Numbered from the stretch's first letter, positions 19,270 to 27,187 are shown. The stretch: DNA of 44,056 bases from an uncultured Oscillospiraceae bacterium (GCA_905235655.1 CAJOMA010000002.1:1-44056), one strand, 5' to 3'. Notes: a model not told the origin generated them from the letters alone. Numbers and translations: made by a program.

Positions 19270-19794
19270 ATGAAAAAGCAATGGAGCGCCATTCTGATTG
19301 TTGCAGTTCTGATCCTCGCCGTTGTGCTCTTCCTCGGCGTTTTTCAGAGCGCGGAACCGGCGGCGCCGACAGAACCGCGAGCCACCGCGCAAACCGCGCC
19401 GCACGAAACGGAAACAACGCCGGAGAGCGAACCGGACGCAATCGACGAATTCGGCGCTTACTCGTCCATGGAGGACGTCGCGCTCTATATCCGCACCTAC
19501 GGCAGGCTGCCGCAGAATTTCATCACAAAGAATGAGGCGCGCGCACTCGGCTGGGACGGCGGCTCTCTGGAGCCCTACGCGCCCGGCAAGAGCATCGGCG
19601 GCGATGATTTCGGAAACTACGAAGAGCTGCTTCCCGAAGCGCCGGGACGAACCTATACGGAATGCGACATCGACACGCGCGGCGCAAGCTCCCGCGGCGC
19701 AAAGCGCATCGTCTTTTCCAACGACGGTCTGATCTACTACACGGACGATCATTATGAGAGCTTTACCCTGATTTACGGAGGCGACGAGCCATGA
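19270..19794 (+). CDS. Barnase-family ribonuclease with N-terminal signal/anchor and TE/P-rich stalk
   Basis: VALYIRTYGRLPQNFITKNEARALGWDGGSLEPYAPGKSIGGDDFGNYEELLPEAPGRTYTECDIDTRGASSRGAKRIVFSNDGLIYYTDDHYESFTLIY aligns by eye with Bacillus barnase; catalytic Glu, Arg, Arg, His positions all retained. Confidence 0.93.
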   Translation: MKKQWSAILIVAVLILAVVLFLGVFQSAEPAAPTEPRATAQTAPHETETTPESEPDAIDEFGAYSSMEDVALYIRTYGRLPQNFITKNEARALGWDGGSLEPYAPGKSIGGDDFGNYEELLPEAPGRTYTECDIDTRGASSRGAKRIVFSNDGLIYYTDDHYESFTLIYGGDEP

Positions 19795-20054
19795 TTGAGC
19801 TCCTGCTGAACGCCGATACCGCTGCCAGCCGTAGCGCGCTGCACGATCTGTTCGCGCAGACGCTTTCTCTGCCGCAATGGTACGGGAGGAATCTGGACGC
19901 CCTGCACGATTGCCTGACGGAGCGGAGCGAGGACCTGCGAATCACGGTAGCAGAAGCGTCCCTGACCGGCGCGCTGGGCGAGCGCTATGTGCGCCAGCTC
20001 CTGCGCCTGCTGCGCGACTGCGCGGAGGAAAACCCGCACGTCATATTGGGATAA
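19791..20054 (+). CDS. Barstar-family ribonuclease inhibitor
   Basis: LFAQTLSLPQWYGRNLDALHDCLTERSEDLRITVAEAS matches barstar LPEYYGENLDALWDCLTG; ATGA overlap with the barnase gene. Confidence 0.92.
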   Translation: MIELLLNADTAASRSALHDLFAQTLSLPQWYGRNLDALHDCLTERSEDLRITVAEASLTGALGERYVRQLLRLLRDCAEENPHVILG

Positions 20055-20087
20055 GAAAAAGACGGCTTCACAGCCGTCTTTTCTTAT
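20051..20087. terminator. Bidirectional intrinsic terminator after barstar
   Basis: ATAAGAAAAAGACGGCT-TCAC-AGCCGTCTTTTCTTAT. Confidence 0.88.
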
Positions 20088-20246
20088 GAATTGACGGCTT
20101 TGCCGTCATGATTTGCCGCTGCGCGGCATGAATTCTCGCTTCGCTCCGTGAATTGAATTGTGCCCTATGCCCCGCAGGGCAATTCATGCACGAAGTGCAA
20201 TTCATGACCGAAGGTCAATTCATGCGCAGTTTGGCGCAATTCATTC
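20086..20246. repeat. Array of mini-hairpins separated by ATGAATT/AATTCAT linkers
   Basis: TGACGGCTTTGCCGTCA, TGCCGCTGCGCGGCA, TGCCCCGCAGGGCA, TGCACGAAGTGCA, TGACCGAAGGTCA, TGCGCAGTTTGGCGCA, each flanked by ATTCA/TGAAT-type linkers. Confidence 0.8.
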
Positions 20247-20765
20247 TCAATACTGCATCAGCGGGGCGGAGCCGTCGTCCTCGGCGTTTTCCACCGCCTG
20301 CACCTCGACCTCGTAGCTGTAGCTGTCGCTGACCTTGACCTTGACCACGTCGCCGACCGCCGCGCCGAGCACCGCCTTGCCCAAAGGTGACTCCATGCTG
20401 ATAAAGCCGGCGTCCGGATCGACGCGCACGACAGAACATATCTGGATCGTCATAGTCTCGTCGTCCTCCGGCAGATACAGAGTCACCCGATCATAGAGCT
20501 TCACCTTTCCGAGCTGCGACGGATCGCTCTCCTGCTCATCGTCGATGATCACCGCGGTCTTGATCATGTTCTCCAGATAGCGCATGCGGCTGTCATTACG
20601 CCGCTGCGCCTGCTTGGCTGCCTTGTATTCGTAGTTTTCGCTCAGGTCGCCGAATTCGCGGGTGCGCTTGACCTCCTCGATGATCTTCGGCCGCTGATTG
20701 AGCCGGCGGTCTTCCAGCTCCGCCTCCATCAGCGCGATGTCCTTTTTGGTTAGTTTGTCATACAT
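20247..20765 (-). CDS. greA: GreA/GreB-family transcription elongation factor
   Basis: KKDIALMEAELEDRRLNQRPKIIEEVKRTREFGDLSENYEYKAAKQAQRRNDSRMRYLENMI coiled-coil with GDLSEN/YEYKAAK signature; C-terminal FKBP-like domain SPLGKAVLGAAVGD. Confidence 0.93.
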   Translation of the reverse strand: MYDKLTKKDIALMEAELEDRRLNQRPKIIEEVKRTREFGDLSENYEYKAAKQAQRRNDSRMRYLENMIKTAVIIDDEQESDPSQLGKVKLYDRVTLYLPEDDETMTIQICSVVRVDPDAGFISMESPLGKAVLGAAVGDVVKVKVSDSYSYEVEVQAVENAEDDGSAPLMQY

Positions 20766-20778
20766 AGAATAGCCTCTT

Positions 20779-21612
20779 TCATAGATCGGGACGGCACTGC
20801 TCGAAAATGGGCAGAGCGCCGTTCTTTTTTGATTGCGTCACTTCGCGCTCCGTGCGCAGCGTCCAACTGAATTCCTGCACGCCCCAGACACGCCTGCTGA
20901 TCACCGCGCCGAGGCAGGCTCTGTCTTGGTATTTGTAGGCGACGAAATGCGGCAGGGTCAGCGCGTTCATGCACAGGTGGGTCAGCAGGAACGCCACAGG
21001 CAGGCTTAAGCCGCTGCGCTCCCTGAGGAAATTCGCGGCAAGCTGCCCGCGGATGATCTCCGGACGGCGCTTTTTCAGCCACAGCAGCACGCGCGGATCG
21101 AACGATTCGATGCAGAACTGCAGCTTCGGGAAGCGGTCAAGCAGCGCGCAGACCTTCTGCGTCAAGTCCGCGTGATTTTTGCCGAAGGCTTTGATCTCAA
21201 TGACCAGCGGCGTTCTACCCTCGAAGATCGGCAGAACCTCCTCCAGATACGGGATTTTTTCGTCCGTGCCCTCTAAATGCAGGGCGTCCAGCTCCTGCGC
21301 CGTGCAGTCGCATATCTTTCGGTCAACGCCCGCCGTGCGAAGCAGGGATTCGTCGTGCATGACGACTAAGCGGCCGTCCCTGCTCAGATGCACGTCCAGC
21401 TCCGCACCGTAGCCGTATTCCGCCGCGAGGCGGAAGGCGCGCAGGGAGTTCTCCGGCAGACCGTGCTTAATGTCATGCAGTCCCCGATGGGCGTAGGAGT
21501 ATGCCGCCAGTCCGTAGAAGCCCTTCTTTTTCCTTCTGCCGATTGGCAGGAAGAGAAGCAGGAGCGCCAGAAGCAGCGCAAGGCAAAGCAGAATGATCAG
21601 CGCCGTTTTCAT
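20779..21612 (-). CDS. Glycerophosphodiester phosphodiesterase, membrane-anchored
   Basis: N-terminal TM then YSYAHRGLHDIKHGLPENSLRAFRLAAEYGYGAELDVHLSRDGRLVVMHDESLLRTAG; canonical GDPD motifs. Confidence 0.93.
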   Translation of the reverse strand: MKTALIILLCLALLLALLLLFLPIGRRKKKGFYGLAAYSYAHRGLHDIKHGLPENSLRAFRLAAEYGYGAELDVHLSRDGRLVVMHDESLLRTAGVDRKICDCTAQELDALHLEGTDEKIPYLEEVLPIFEGRTPLVIEIKAFGKNHADLTQKVCALLDRFPKLQFCIESFDPRVLLWLKKRRPEIIRGQLAANFLRERSGLSLPVAFLLTHLCMNALTLPHFVAYKYQDRACLGAVISRRVWGVQEFSWTLRTEREVTQSKKNGALPIFEQCRPDL

Positions 21613-21614
21613 CG

Positions 21615-23300
21615 TCAGTCCTCAACGTCCAGCGCTTCCAGACCGCGCTTCGCCTCCGGCCTGTTGTCGCCGTGCATGACGAAGAGCATCGTCACAAACG
21701 CCAGACCTGCAAAGACCGTCGCGTACGGGAAGAGCACGGTCAATCCGAGCTTATCCATCAGGAAGCCGGAGAAGATCGGCGTGATCGCCTGCGCCGCCAT
21801 GGAAGCGGCATAATAGATGCCGGTGTACTTGCCGACGTTGCTGCCGCGGCTCATTTCGACCACCATCGGGAAGGAATTGACGTTGATCGTCGCCCAGCCG
21901 ACGCCGGCGAGCACAAACATCGCGTTCATCAGCCAGCCCGGGCTGCTTTCCCGCAGGAAGCCTGCGGCCAGAAAAGCGGTCGTCAGCATCACGACGCCTG
22001 CGAGGATGGTCTTTTTGCGGCCGAACTTCGAGGAGATGATGCCGACCGGCAGATAGGAAACGATCGCCGCCGCCTGCGCAATGATCATCGTCAGATTGTA
22101 GTCCTTGCCGAGAATGCGCGTCGCGTAGACGGAGTATTTCGAGGTCACGGCGTTGTAGCCCATGAACCACAACACGATAGAAGCCAGCAGGAACAGCAGC
22201 GAACGGCGTTCCGCCTTGGAAAGCTTCCGGCTGCCGGAGCTGTCGTCGTCCTTGTCTTCCATGCCGAGGCGTTTGCTCTCACGCTGCATTTCTTCTGCGA
22301 ACTGCGGCTCGCGCACCTTCCAAAGGAAGGTTCCAAGCGCCAGCATCATGATCGCGGCAATCACCCCGAAGAACGGCAGATAGCCCATCATCGCGTTGCG
22401 GACCGAGCTTGTAGCGAACGCCATGCCCAGCCCCAGCACGACGACGCCGCCGAAGCTGCCCATCAGATTGATGATCGCGTTCGCCTTGGAGCGCAGCGGC
22501 TTGATCGTGACATCGGGCATCAGGGCGACCGCCGGACTGCGGAAGGTTGACATTGCGACCAGCGCGATCAAAAGCAGCACCACGAAGAGAATCAGCGGCG
22601 CAGGATTGCCCGCCGTGACCTCCCATGCGTAGGCGTCGCGTGCCGGCACGACGTAGTTCGTGTACTGCGGATTTGTCACAGGCTTGTTCAGCGAGCGCGT
22701 GACCGTTCCCCAGTCTGCCTCATCCGCCTGCAGCCGCGCAGTCAGCGTCTCCGGATAGACCGAAAGCGGCGCCTTGCTTTTGTCAGTGGTATAGAGCGTT
22801 TCTCCGTCCCAATAAAGCTGTGCGGTGATCTGCACAAACTCGTCCTCGGAGAATTTCTCGGTCAGCACAAAGCTCTTGTCGTTCTCGGGACGGCCGAGGG
22901 TATCGGGGTATTCGAGGGTCTTGCCGCCCTCCTGCTCATAGAGCATGTGGAGCGCGGCGGGATCATCGACCTGCGCCACAGCGTCGAGGTTCTTGCGCTG
23001 CATATTGTCGGTCATGGCGAGGGAGGTCAGCGCGACCGCCGCGATGATCGTACCGATCAGGATAAACGGCGTGCGTTTGCCGAGCTTGCTGTTGTGCCGG
23101 TCGGAGATCGCGCCGAACAGCGGCAGCATGAACAGCGCAAGGATGTTGTCGAGCGCCATCACCAGACCGGACAAGGTCTGCGACATGCCGAATTTATTGG
23201 TCAGAATCAGCGGGATCGTGTTGTCGTAAGCCTGCCAGAAGGCGCAGATCAGAAAGAAAGCAAATCCGACGTAAATCGTGCGTTTGTAATTCAGCTTCAT
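21615..23300 (-). CDS. MFS transporter with large extracytoplasmic insertion
   Basis: 561 aa; MKLNYKRTIYVGFAFFLICAFWQAYDNTIPLILTNKFGMSQTLSGLVMALDNILALFMLPLFGAISDRHNSKLGKRTPFILIGT; MFS motif A-like GAISDRHNSKLGKR. Confidence 0.88.
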   Translation of the reverse strand: MKLNYKRTIYVGFAFFLICAFWQAYDNTIPLILTNKFGMSQTLSGLVMALDNILALFMLPLFGAISDRHNSKLGKRTPFILIGTIIAAVALTSLAMTDNMQRKNLDAVAQVDDPAALHMLYEQEGGKTLEYPDTLGRPENDKSFVLTEKFSEDEFVQITAQLYWDGETLYTTDKSKAPLSVYPETLTARLQADEADWGTVTRSLNKPVTNPQYTNYVVPARDAYAWEVTAGNPAPLILFVVLLLIALVAMSTFRSPAVALMPDVTIKPLRSKANAIINLMGSFGGVVVLGLGMAFATSSVRNAMMGYLPFFGVIAAIMMLALGTFLWKVREPQFAEEMQRESKRLGMEDKDDDSSGSRKLSKAERRSLLFLLASIVLWFMGYNAVTSKYSVYATRILGKDYNLTMIIAQAAAIVSYLPVGIISSKFGRKKTILAGVVMLTTAFLAAGFLRESSPGWLMNAMFVLAGVGWATINVNSFPMVVEMSRGSNVGKYTGIYYAASMAAQAITPIFSGFLMDKLGLTVLFPYATVFAGLAFVTMLFVMHGDNRPEAKRGLEALDVED

Positions 23301-24112
23301 GATGTTCTCTCTCCCATTATGTCATTGAGCAGTGCGCGGATATTGTCGTAAATATGGGTCGGTTTTTCCTGACTGTTTTCAACGTCTTTTAACGTGCTTT
23401 CGCCGGACAGTAGCAGCGCGGCGTCGATCCCGGCGCGGACGCCGCAGGCGATATCCGTATAGATGCGGTCGCCGATCAGCAGGGTTTCTTCCTTGGAAAA
23501 GCCGTATTTTTCCATGGCGAGCAGCGCCATATCCGGCTCCGGCTTGCCGATGAAGACCGGTCTTCTGCCGGTCGCGCGGAAGAGCATTTCGCACACCGAG
23601 CCGCAGTCCGGCACATAGCCGTACCACGTAGGACACACCCAGTCCGGGTTGGCGGCGATAAAGTCCACGCCGCGGTTGAGAAGAATGCAGGCGTCCTCTA
23701 ACTTCTGAAAGGTCAGCTCCGTGTCGAAGCCGCAGATCAGCGCGGCGACCGCCTCGTCCCGATTTTGCGTCAAGCGGAAGCCCGCGTCGGCAAGCTGTTT
23801 TCGGAAGGACGTCGTACCGAAGGCATACAGGAGCTTTTCGCGCAAGCCGCTCGCATTCAGCCGGACGATCAGCGCGTCAACCGAGGTCAGATAGTCGTCC
23901 GCAGTCGTCTCGATCCCCAGCCGCCGCATTTTCTCAATGTAAGCCTCCACGGAACGGGAGGAATTATTCGTCAGAAACAGGTACTTTCCGCCGGTTTGCC
24001 GCACATGGGTCAGAAAATCGACCGTGCCGTCAAAGAGCTGCTCGTCCAGATAGATCGTACCGTCCATGTCCAGCAGAAACAGCCGTTTGCCGGTCAGAGG
24101 AGGATTGCGCAT
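23297..24112 (-). CDS. HAD-superfamily IIA hydrolase (NagD-like)
   Basis: FLLDMDGTIYLDEQLFDGTVDFLTHVRQTGGKYLFLTNNSSRS...IGKPEPDMALLAMEKYGFSKEETLLIGDRIYTDIACGVRAG. Confidence 0.93.
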   Translation of the reverse strand: MRNPPLTGKRLFLLDMDGTIYLDEQLFDGTVDFLTHVRQTGGKYLFLTNNSSRSVEAYIEKMRRLGIETTADDYLTSVDALIVRLNASGLREKLLYAFGTTSFRKQLADAGFRLTQNRDEAVAALICGFDTELTFQKLEDACILLNRGVDFIAANPDWVCPTWYGYVPDCGSVCEMLFRATGRRPVFIGKPEPDMALLAMEKYGFSKEETLLIGDRIYTDIACGVRAGIDAALLLSGESTLKDVENSQEKPTHIYDNIRALLNDIMGERTS

Positions 24113-24141
24113 ACAACCCCTCCCTTCGTTTGTCTACTGCC

Positions 24142-24170
24142 ATTATACTCTGCAAAGCCGCGCTTCGCAA
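24142..24170 (-). promoter_or_regulatory. Sigma70/A-type promoter of the HAD-MFS-GDPD-greA gene set
   Basis: On minus strand TTGCGA (24170-24165), 17-bp spacer, TATAAT (24147-24142). Confidence 0.65.
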
Positions 24171-24184
24171 GGGATAATTTGCAA

Positions 24185-24213
24185 GAAAAGACCTCCGAAA
24201 CCGGAGGTCTTTT
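24185..24213. terminator. Terminator hairpin, copy 1 of a duplicated pair
   Basis: GAAAAGACCTCCGAAACCGGAGGTCTTTT; near-identical to 24471-24498. Confidence 0.85.
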
Positions 24214-24470
24214 CGCAGCGTGTCGAAAAACCTTTTTCGGCACGCTGGCAGGCTGCCAAAAAGTTCGGAAGACAAGCAACTTGCACTCGTAGGCGTATAT
24301 AGATACGGTAGAGGGCAAGTTGCGCAGTAAGTCAAAATCCTTGCGAAGCAAGCGTTTTTAGCGTCTCGAAAGTTTGAACAACTCCGAATTTACATAAATA
24401 GATCAATCAGCGCAAAATACTCAAAATGTTTGTTTGATTTTGACAGTTACGGACTTTTTTGACAGTCTGA
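24214..24470. mobile_element. Candidate non-autonomous structured element bounded by duplicated terminators
   Basis: Starts with hairpin CAGCGTGTCGAAAAACCTTTTTCGGCACGCTG and ends with TTTTTTGACAGTCTGA; first 113 nt (24216-24328) recur at 43944-44056; same layout at 35365-35527. Confidence 0.6.
24216..24328. repeat. 113-bp dispersed repeat, copy A
   Basis: Differs by about 3 substitutions (by eye) from 43944-44056; contains IR AACTTGC...GCAAGTT. Confidence 0.9.
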
Positions 24471-24498
24471 GAAAAGACCTCCGAAAACCGGAGGTCTT
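24471..24498 (-). terminator. Terminator hairpin, copy 2, 3' of the ArsB/NhaD-like gene
   Basis: GAAAAGACCTCCGAAAACCGGAGGTCTT; minus-strand transcript ends with a U-rich tract (TCTTTTC). Confidence 0.85.
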
Positions 24499-24503
24499 AG
24501 CAA

Positions 24504-25793
24504 TCAAGCCCAGACGAACCAGATATACAGATAGCCGGTCAGGACTGCGACGAGGGTAAACGGCAGGCCGATACGGAAGAACTGCTTGTTCTGCACCTCG
24601 TAGCCGTTTTTGCGCAGGATGCCGATGGCGGCGATGTTCGCCGACGCGCCGATCGGCGTGATGTTGCCGCCCAGCGTCGCGCCTGTCAGCAGGCCGAAAT
24701 ACAGGACGTAGGGCGCGATGCCCATCGAAAGCGCAATGCTCTGCACCACGGGCAGCATTGTCGCAACATAGGGGATATTGTCGATGAACGCGGACAGCAG
24801 GACGGATATCCAGACAATGATCGTGTAGATCACGAACAGGTTACCGCCGCCGAGGGAAACCATCTTCTCCGCCAGCAGATCGAGCACGCCCGCCTTTTCC
24901 ACGCCCTTGATGATGATAAACAGCGACGCAAGCAGCAGCAGGGTGCGGTAGTCAATATCGCGGAAAGATGCCGCGACCTTGGAAAAGCCCTTGTTTCTTA
25001 TGAACGAATACAGCGCAGTCACGGCAAAAATTGCGAGGCAGATGATACCGTTGATTGTCTCCGGCATATTCGGCAGGAAGGAGGCGACGATCAGAAGGAC
25101 GATGTTCAGGGTCAGCAGGATGGACGGCACGACGTCCTCCACCTTGGAGGAAACGGAGATATCCACCTTCTGCCGCTGCTTGCGGAAGATGAACATAATC
25201 ACCGGCACCGTCGCCAGCGCACCGAGCTCCACCGCCCAGAAAATGCTCATTTTCCCGTGGAACACAAAGAAATCAAGGAAATTCATATCGGCATAGCCGC
25301 CGAGCATGATCGAGGTCGTGTCGCCCACCAGCGTCGCCGCGCCCTGCAGATTGGACGAGACGGAAATGCAGATCAGCATGTCCACCGGCGAAATCTTGAG
25401 CTGCTTTGCTACCGCCAGTCCGATCGGCGCGATCATCAGCACGGTCGCCACGTTGTCCATGAACGCGGAGATGAAGCCGGAGAACAGGGATAGCAGCACC
25501 ACAACCCACATGGTATTCGGCGCGGCGCGTAAAAGCTTCTCCGCCATGACGTCCGGCATTTTCGACTCGATGAAGAAATAGACCGTTCCCATTGTGCCGA
25601 ACAGCATCATCAGAACGTTCCAGTTGATCGCGCCACCCGCGTCCTTCAGCGCGGCAAGCACACCGCCGTCCGCGCTCACGCAGCCCCAGAGGAGGAAGAA
25701 CACCGCAGACGCCGCCGCCACCCAATGCCGCACCTTCGGCAGGGCGATCATCAAAACGTAGGTCACCGCAAAAGCGATCACAGGCACTAACAT
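24504..25793 (-). CDS. ArsB/NhaD/SLC13-type ion transporter superfamily permease
   Basis: MLVPVIAFAVTYVLMIALPKVRHWVAAASAVFFLLWG...DNVATVLMIAPIGLAVAKQLKISPVDMLICISVSSNLQGAATLVGDTTSIMLG...NITPIGASANIAAIGILRKNGYEV; SD AAGGAG before ATG 25793. Confidence 0.88.
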   Translation of the reverse strand: MLVPVIAFAVTYVLMIALPKVRHWVAAASAVFFLLWGCVSADGGVLAALKDAGGAINWNVLMMLFGTMGTVYFFIESKMPDVMAEKLLRAAPNTMWVVVLLSLFSGFISAFMDNVATVLMIAPIGLAVAKQLKISPVDMLICISVSSNLQGAATLVGDTTSIMLGGYADMNFLDFFVFHGKMSIFWAVELGALATVPVIMFIFRKQRQKVDISVSSKVEDVVPSILLTLNIVLLIVASFLPNMPETINGIICLAIFAVTALYSFIRNKGFSKVAASFRDIDYRTLLLLASLFIIIKGVEKAGVLDLLAEKMVSLGGGNLFVIYTIIVWISVLLSAFIDNIPYVATMLPVVQSIALSMGIAPYVLYFGLLTGATLGGNITPIGASANIAAIGILRKNGYEVQNKQFFRIGLPFTLVAVLTGYLYIWFVWA

Positions 25794-25807
25794 AGAATTT
25801 CTCCTTC

Positions 25808-25931
25808 TGCGCAAAAATAGAGAGACCTTCAGCACCGTGTGCTAAAAGTCTCGTTCCTGAAAAGCAGGCGCATGACCACCGGCTTGCGCCGGGCGATTGT
25901 TGACCATGCGAGATAACTACTCCCCTTTAGT
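25808..25931 (-). ncRNA. yybP-ykoY (Mn2+) riboswitch with expression-platform terminator
   Basis: Minus strand: AAAGGGGAGTAG...GGAACGAGAC TTTTAGCACACGGTGCTGAAGGTCTC TCTATTTTTG; GGGGAGUAG and ACGAGAC hallmarks plus GAGACUUUUAGCAC/GUGCUGAAGGUCUC stem and U-tract before the CDS. Confidence 0.82.
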
Positions 25932-25937
25932 TCCTTC

Positions 25938-25966
25938 ATTATATTGGAGTTTTCGGGGTTTGTCAA
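25938..25966 (-). promoter_or_regulatory. Consensus sigma70/A promoter driving the riboswitch leader
   Basis: Minus strand TTGACA (25966-25961), 17-bp spacer, TATAAT (25943-25938). Confidence 0.85.
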
Positions 25967-25973
25967 CCTAAAA

Positions 25974-26004
25974 ATTCCTGCCCCGCAACAGCAAGGGCAG
26001 GAAT
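25974..26004 (-). terminator. Intrinsic terminator after the aldo/keto reductase gene
   Basis: Minus strand ATTCCTGCCC...GGGCAGGAAT followed by TTTTT. Confidence 0.85.
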
Positions 26005-26008
26005 CGTC

Positions 26009-27187
26009 TTATCCGTTTTTCAGCGCCTTTGCCGCTTCTTCGCGCTCGCGGCAGATCGCCGTCCAGTCGGGCAGCGTCTTCATGATTTCGGCAAAATCCT
26101 GCATCGCGCCCGGGATGTCGATTTTCTGCGGGCAGATTTCCGCGCAGGCGCCGCAGCCGACGCACGCCGTGGGGCGCTGTTCCTCCGGCAGGCTGTCCAG
26201 CCGCATGCCGACGGTGAAGCTCGGCGCGAATTTCGCGTCGTTATAGGACGCGAGGAGCGTGGGGATATCCAGCCCCATCGGGCAGCCGTCGCAGCAGTAG
26301 CGGCAGCCGGTGCAGGGCACGCAGCGCGTCAAGCAGTCCGCGATGTCGGCAAGCGTCCTGCGTTCTACGTCGTTCAGCGGCTTTTCCTCGCTGAGCGTGC
26401 GGACGTTCTCCTGCATCTGCGCAAGACTCGACATGCCGCTCAGGATGACCTTGACCTGCGGAATCTCCGCGAGCCATCGGAAGCACCACGCAGCGGGGCT
26501 TTCGTCCGGGCGGAGTTTTTTCAGTGCGTCCTCCGCCGCCTGCGGAAGCGAAGCAAGCTTTCCGCCGCGCACCGGCTCCATGACCCAGATCGGAATATTA
26601 TGCTCCGTTAGAATATCGACTTTTGTTTTCGCGTCCTGCAGCGTCCAGTCCAGATAGTTGAGCTGAATCTGGCAGAATTCCATGAGCTCGCCGTAACGGT
26701 CGAGGAATTCGCACAGGCATTCGATGCCCGCGTGGCTGGAAAAGCCGAGATGACGGATTCGTCCGAGCCGTTTTTGCTCAGCGAAATAGTCGATGATGCC
26801 CCACTTCGGGTCGGTGTAGACCCCGTAAGACTTTTCGCAGACGTTGTGCAGCAGATAGAAATCAAAATAGTCCACGCCGCACTTTCGGAGCTGATCCTCA
26901 AAGGTCGCAGCGGGGTCATAGGACGCGCTGATCTGGTGACCGGGATACTTGTCGGCAAGATAGAAGCTCTCACGCGGATACGCGCGTAGCGCCTCGCCGA
27001 TGACGATCTCGGACTTTCCGCCATGATAGGGATAGGCGGTGTCGAAATAGTTGACGCCGTTTTCAATGGAGAAGCGCACCATTTCCGCGGTCTTTTCCTC
27101 GTCGATCTCGCCGTCCGTCTGCGGCAGGCGCATCGTGCCGAAGCCGAGCTTCGACAGCTTCAGGTCTTGGAACTCAGAGTACAGCAT
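26009..27187 (-). CDS. Aldo/keto reductase with C-terminal ferredoxin-like 4Fe-4S domain
   Basis: MLYSEFQDLKLSKLGFGTMRLPQTDGEIDEEKTAEMVRFSIENGVNYFDTAYPYHGG...CVPCTGCRYCCDGCPMGLDIP...CVGCGACAEICPQKIDIP. Confidence 0.95.
   Translation of the reverse strand: MLYSEFQDLKLSKLGFGTMRLPQTDGEIDEEKTAEMVRFSIENGVNYFDTAYPYHGGKSEIVIGEALRAYPRESFYLADKYPGHQISASYDPAATFEDQLRKCGVDYFDFYLLHNVCEKSYGVYTDPKWGIIDYFAEQKRLGRIRHLGFSSHAGIECLCEFLDRYGELMEFCQIQLNYLDWTLQDAKTKVDILTEHNIPIWVMEPVRGGKLASLPQAAEDALKKLRPDESPAAWCFRWLAEIPQVKVILSGMSSLAQMQENVRTLSEEKPLNDVERRTLADIADCLTRCVPCTGCRYCCDGCPMGLDIPTLLASYNDAKFAPSFTVGMRLDSLPEEQRPTACVGCGACAEICPQKIDIPGAMQDFAEIMKTLPDWTAICREREEAAKALKNG

Noticed and set aside
20086-20246. Possible CRISPR-like array
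   Set aside because: Period is only about 18 nt with palindromic units and no protospacer-length spacers; better described as a mini-hairpin array.
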